64,000 nt of DNA. Source: Druceiella hillmani (taxonomy: Eukaryota > Arthropoda > Insecta > Lepidoptera > Hepialidae). The stretch is taken from contig JAYKKI010000088.1 in NCBI GenBank assembly GCA_039881145.1, positions 5,850,001 to 5,914,000 on the forward strand, read 5' to 3'. The stretch's first letter is position 1, and the number at the start of each line of letters is the position of its first letter. A program made the translations under genes and the position numbers. This document shows, piece by piece, positions 62,001 through 64,000 of this stretch. The notes beneath the pieces were generated by a model. It made no database searches. It was not told the DNA's origin and was given only the letters and a program-made list of their open reading frames with translations.

Positions 62001-62995
62001 ATAGAAATACATTAAATCATCAAATGCAAAGTCTACCTACCGCCTACGACCTCTACCGCCTACGATGTTTGCTCGCTACGGTGCTTGTGTCTGCCGGTGT
62101 TACGATTAAAATGCAAGAGCATTTGAGGATTTCCAAATGAAATCAACTCCCGCTTTTCTATAATACCAACTGAAAAATGCACGTTAATTAGTATATAACG
62201 CTATGAACACATTTCTCCAGGTTGAAATTTAACAGCCTGCGCATTTTTTGTTAAGTCGTTCTTGTGTGAAATGGTTTTTTTTCAAACTTTGAAATATGAA
62301 TATCATGAACTTCACTAATTTCATTAGACATATCACAGTAAAATGATTTTAATGTTAAACAAATACGTTTTATTTAAAATTTTTACTTTAGTTCGCTTAA
62401 AAAAGATAACTGAAAAATAATTTAAAAAAGCCAATTGACATTTAAATGTAACAGGAGGCACTTTCCTCTAAACCCGGAACCCGGATGCTCGGATCATGCA
62501 TAAATATATATTTGAAAAGAGCGATTATAATGAAAATAAAGTTTAAGCAACAAACATAAGTTTAATTGAATCTGACCTCTCGTCGAAAGCGGCTCGCGTC
62601 CATTGTTCGGTTGCCTGTCTCTGGGAATGAACAGCGGATCACACAATGACCCTCTCGGCTTGAATCTAAACTATTTGTACGAGGCTGGCCATGCGTCTTT
62701 TTCTATATATTTGCTATCTCTCTGTGATGGGTCTATTAATGGAACAATAAGTGTAACATCGATTAAGAACAGTCCCTTGAAAAGTGTTATGTAGCGGGAC
62801 GGGATGCTTTTTAATTTCGTGTGACGCAAAAAAAAAATAATTCTAGCCAAAAACCAAAGTTTTAATTTTGATTAAAAAAAATAACGGTGTATTTAAATTC
62901 GAAAAAAAATTTGTGTGTGTCACGATCCGCCACTGGAGTTTACTCCTTAAATATTATTGTCCAAGACATGCACAAAATAGGAAACACTATGTATA
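59075..62995. other. Gene-free region
   Basis: No gene or element recognised. The open stretches at 60519-60701, 61588-61827 and 62603-62794 carry no motif I know. A short 'taccgcctacga' direct repeat lies at about 62039-62066. A G+C-richer spot at 59895-59980 is unexplained. Confidence 0.4.
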
Positions 62996-62998
62996 AAT

Positions 62999-63545
62999 AT
63001 GAATAACAATGTAAATATAAATAAGAATATAAATATAAATATAAATATAAACATAAATATAAACATAAATATAAACATAAGCATAAACATAAGCATAAGC
63101 ATAAGCATAAGCATAAGCGTAAGCATAAGCATAAGCGTAAGCGTAAGCGTAAGCGTAAGCGTAAGCGTAAGCGTAAGCGTAAGCGTAAGCGTAAGCGTAA
63201 GCGTAAGCGTAAGCGTAAGCGTAAGCGTAAGCGTAAGCGTAAGCGTAAGCGTAAGCGTAAGCGTAAGCGTAAGCGTAAGCGTAAGCGTAAGCGTAAGCGT
63301 AAGCGTAAGCGTAAGCGTAAGCGTAAGCGTAAACGTAAACGTAAACGTAAACGTAAACGTAAACGTAAACGTAAACGTAAACGTAAACGTAAACGTAAAC
63401 GTAAATATAAATATAAATATAAATATAAATATAAATATAAATATAAATATAAATATAAATATAAATATAAATATAAATATAAATATAAATATAAATATAA
63501 ATTTAAATATAAACATAAATATAAACATAAATATAATTATAAATA
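62999..63545. repeat. Hexanucleotide satellite, (TAARYR)n with ordered variants
   Basis: The 6-base unit changes in blocks: TAAATA/TAACAT-rich (63013-63075), then TAAGCA (63076-63130), then pure TAAGCG (about 63130-63330), then TAAACG (63330-63400), then TAAATA (63400-63535). The middle is homogeneous over some 200 bases. Both strands are open (Ser-Val, Asn-Val, Thr-Leu repeats) only because the unit has no stop in those frames. It is not a gene. Confidence 0.95.
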
Positions 63546-63644
63546 TCAATAACAATATCAATATCATCTATCAATATGTCTCTTACCGTTAAAGCAGCGT
63601 TCATAAGAAATGCATTAGCTCGGCTGTTTTTTTCGTTCACTTAT

Positions 63645-64000
63645 ACTGTGCAATATCCTGAAAGTGCTTTCTATTTATTGGTGAAATAATTTTTAAATTC
63701 GGATGAGTAGTTGCGGAGATTATCTTCTACACCCAAACTTAGTAAATTTAAGTCTTTTATAAAACATTCAGTTTTTTTTAACAGGATAATATGCAACTTA
63801 TGTTCATCCTGAAAGCCTTTATAAATTTTGGTGGAATTTTTGAAATCGGATGAGTATGTGAGTATGTCGGAGATTACCTCTTTTCTACAATATATTAAAT
63901 TTTTTTGAACGGGATAATATACAACCTATGTCCATTCTGAAGGACCTCTTTTAATATTGGTAAAATAGTTTTTGCAATCGGATAAGTAGTTTCGGAGATT
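63645..64000 (+). repeat. Tandem repeat of about 128-150 bp, at least 2.5 units, cut by the window end
   Basis: 'tcctgaaag' recurs at 63656 and 63807 ('ttctgaagg' at 63934). Each unit ends 'aatcggat.agta...tcggagatta'. Similar 'aaatcggat.agtagtt' endings are common in insect non-coding repeats. The array continues past 64000. Confidence 0.75.

Noticed and set aside
62999..63545. Telomere-like repeat
   Set aside because: The unit is TAAGCG and variants, not the insect TTAGG, and it is internal with unique sequence on both sides.
62947..63592. Two long open frames (about 200 codons) on opposite strands
   Set aside because: They are artefacts of the 6-base satellite, whose unit has no stop in those frames. 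The products would be dipeptide repeats with no start context or flanking gene structure.

Overview
This is A+T-rich eukaryotic DNA, almost certainly from an insect nuclear genome. It holds relics of RTE- and jockey-type LINEs, Tc1, a DUF4817-type DDE element, hAT and a Polinton/Maverick integrase, together with MITEs, TA microsatellites and satellite-like tandem repeats. No intact protein-coding gene can be defended. The insect order cannot be told from this window alone.

Bases 1 to about 40,120 are best read as a decayed head-to-tail array of a long repeat. The period is about 8 to 10 kb and is inflated by insertions. The same ordered blocks recur: block M1a (about 35-297, 9653-9884, 19168-19225, 35444-35644), a TATA-bearing block M6 (about 2960, 10860, 21690 and 22115), block M1b (about 3900, 13060), block M7 (about 4490, 13870) and block M2 (about 5811-6045, 16290-16445, 28000-28140, 32800-32990). 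M2 occurs once more, inverted, at 39884-40115. On the minus strand (plus strand for the last copy) these blocks look like pieces of a gene. M2 has an initiator-like site about 70-90 bases before an ATG that is kept in four of five copies. M1a has a conserved splice-acceptor-like CAG, a shared reading frame and then a stop. I infer a dead, tandemly duplicated, spliced gene or gene-bearing element that I cannot name.

Younger insertions interrupt the array. An internally deleted RTE-like LINE (1333-2919) has a 10-bp target duplication. A Tc1 relic (about 11540-12815) itself carries a 178-bp insert (12419-12596) with a 13-bp target duplication. That insert looks like a snap-back cDNA of a ribosomal-protein-like mRNA 5' end. 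Two hairpin MITEs lie near 15.9-16.2 and 23.2-23.4 kb. A DUF4817-type transposase lies at 18.4-19.1 kb, a hAT transposase at 23.9-25.2 kb and a Polinton integrase at 28.6-29.3 kb. A 5'-truncated jockey LINE (30771-31421) has an 11-bp target duplication, and a second RTE scrap lies at 34.6-34.8 kb.

Bases 40.1 to 64 kb have a different make-up. Two arrays of a roughly 130-bp repeat lie at 44.05-44.54 and 48.74-49.33 kb. A two-exon pseudogene of a Cys-rich, zinc-knuckle-like insect family lies at 47970-48519. A very large inverted repeat has arms of about 3.5 kb (50013-53487 and 55441-58949) around a 1.95-kb spacer, and its right arm is bracketed by roughly 125-bp direct repeats that each carry a near-perfect hairpin. 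A 0.55-kb hexanucleotide satellite (62999-63545) and a short tandem repeat at the window end complete the region.

No tRNA, rRNA, CRISPR array or bacterial-type feature was found. The biology shown is that of repeat-rich, probably heterochromatic DNA and not of a working operon or gene cluster.
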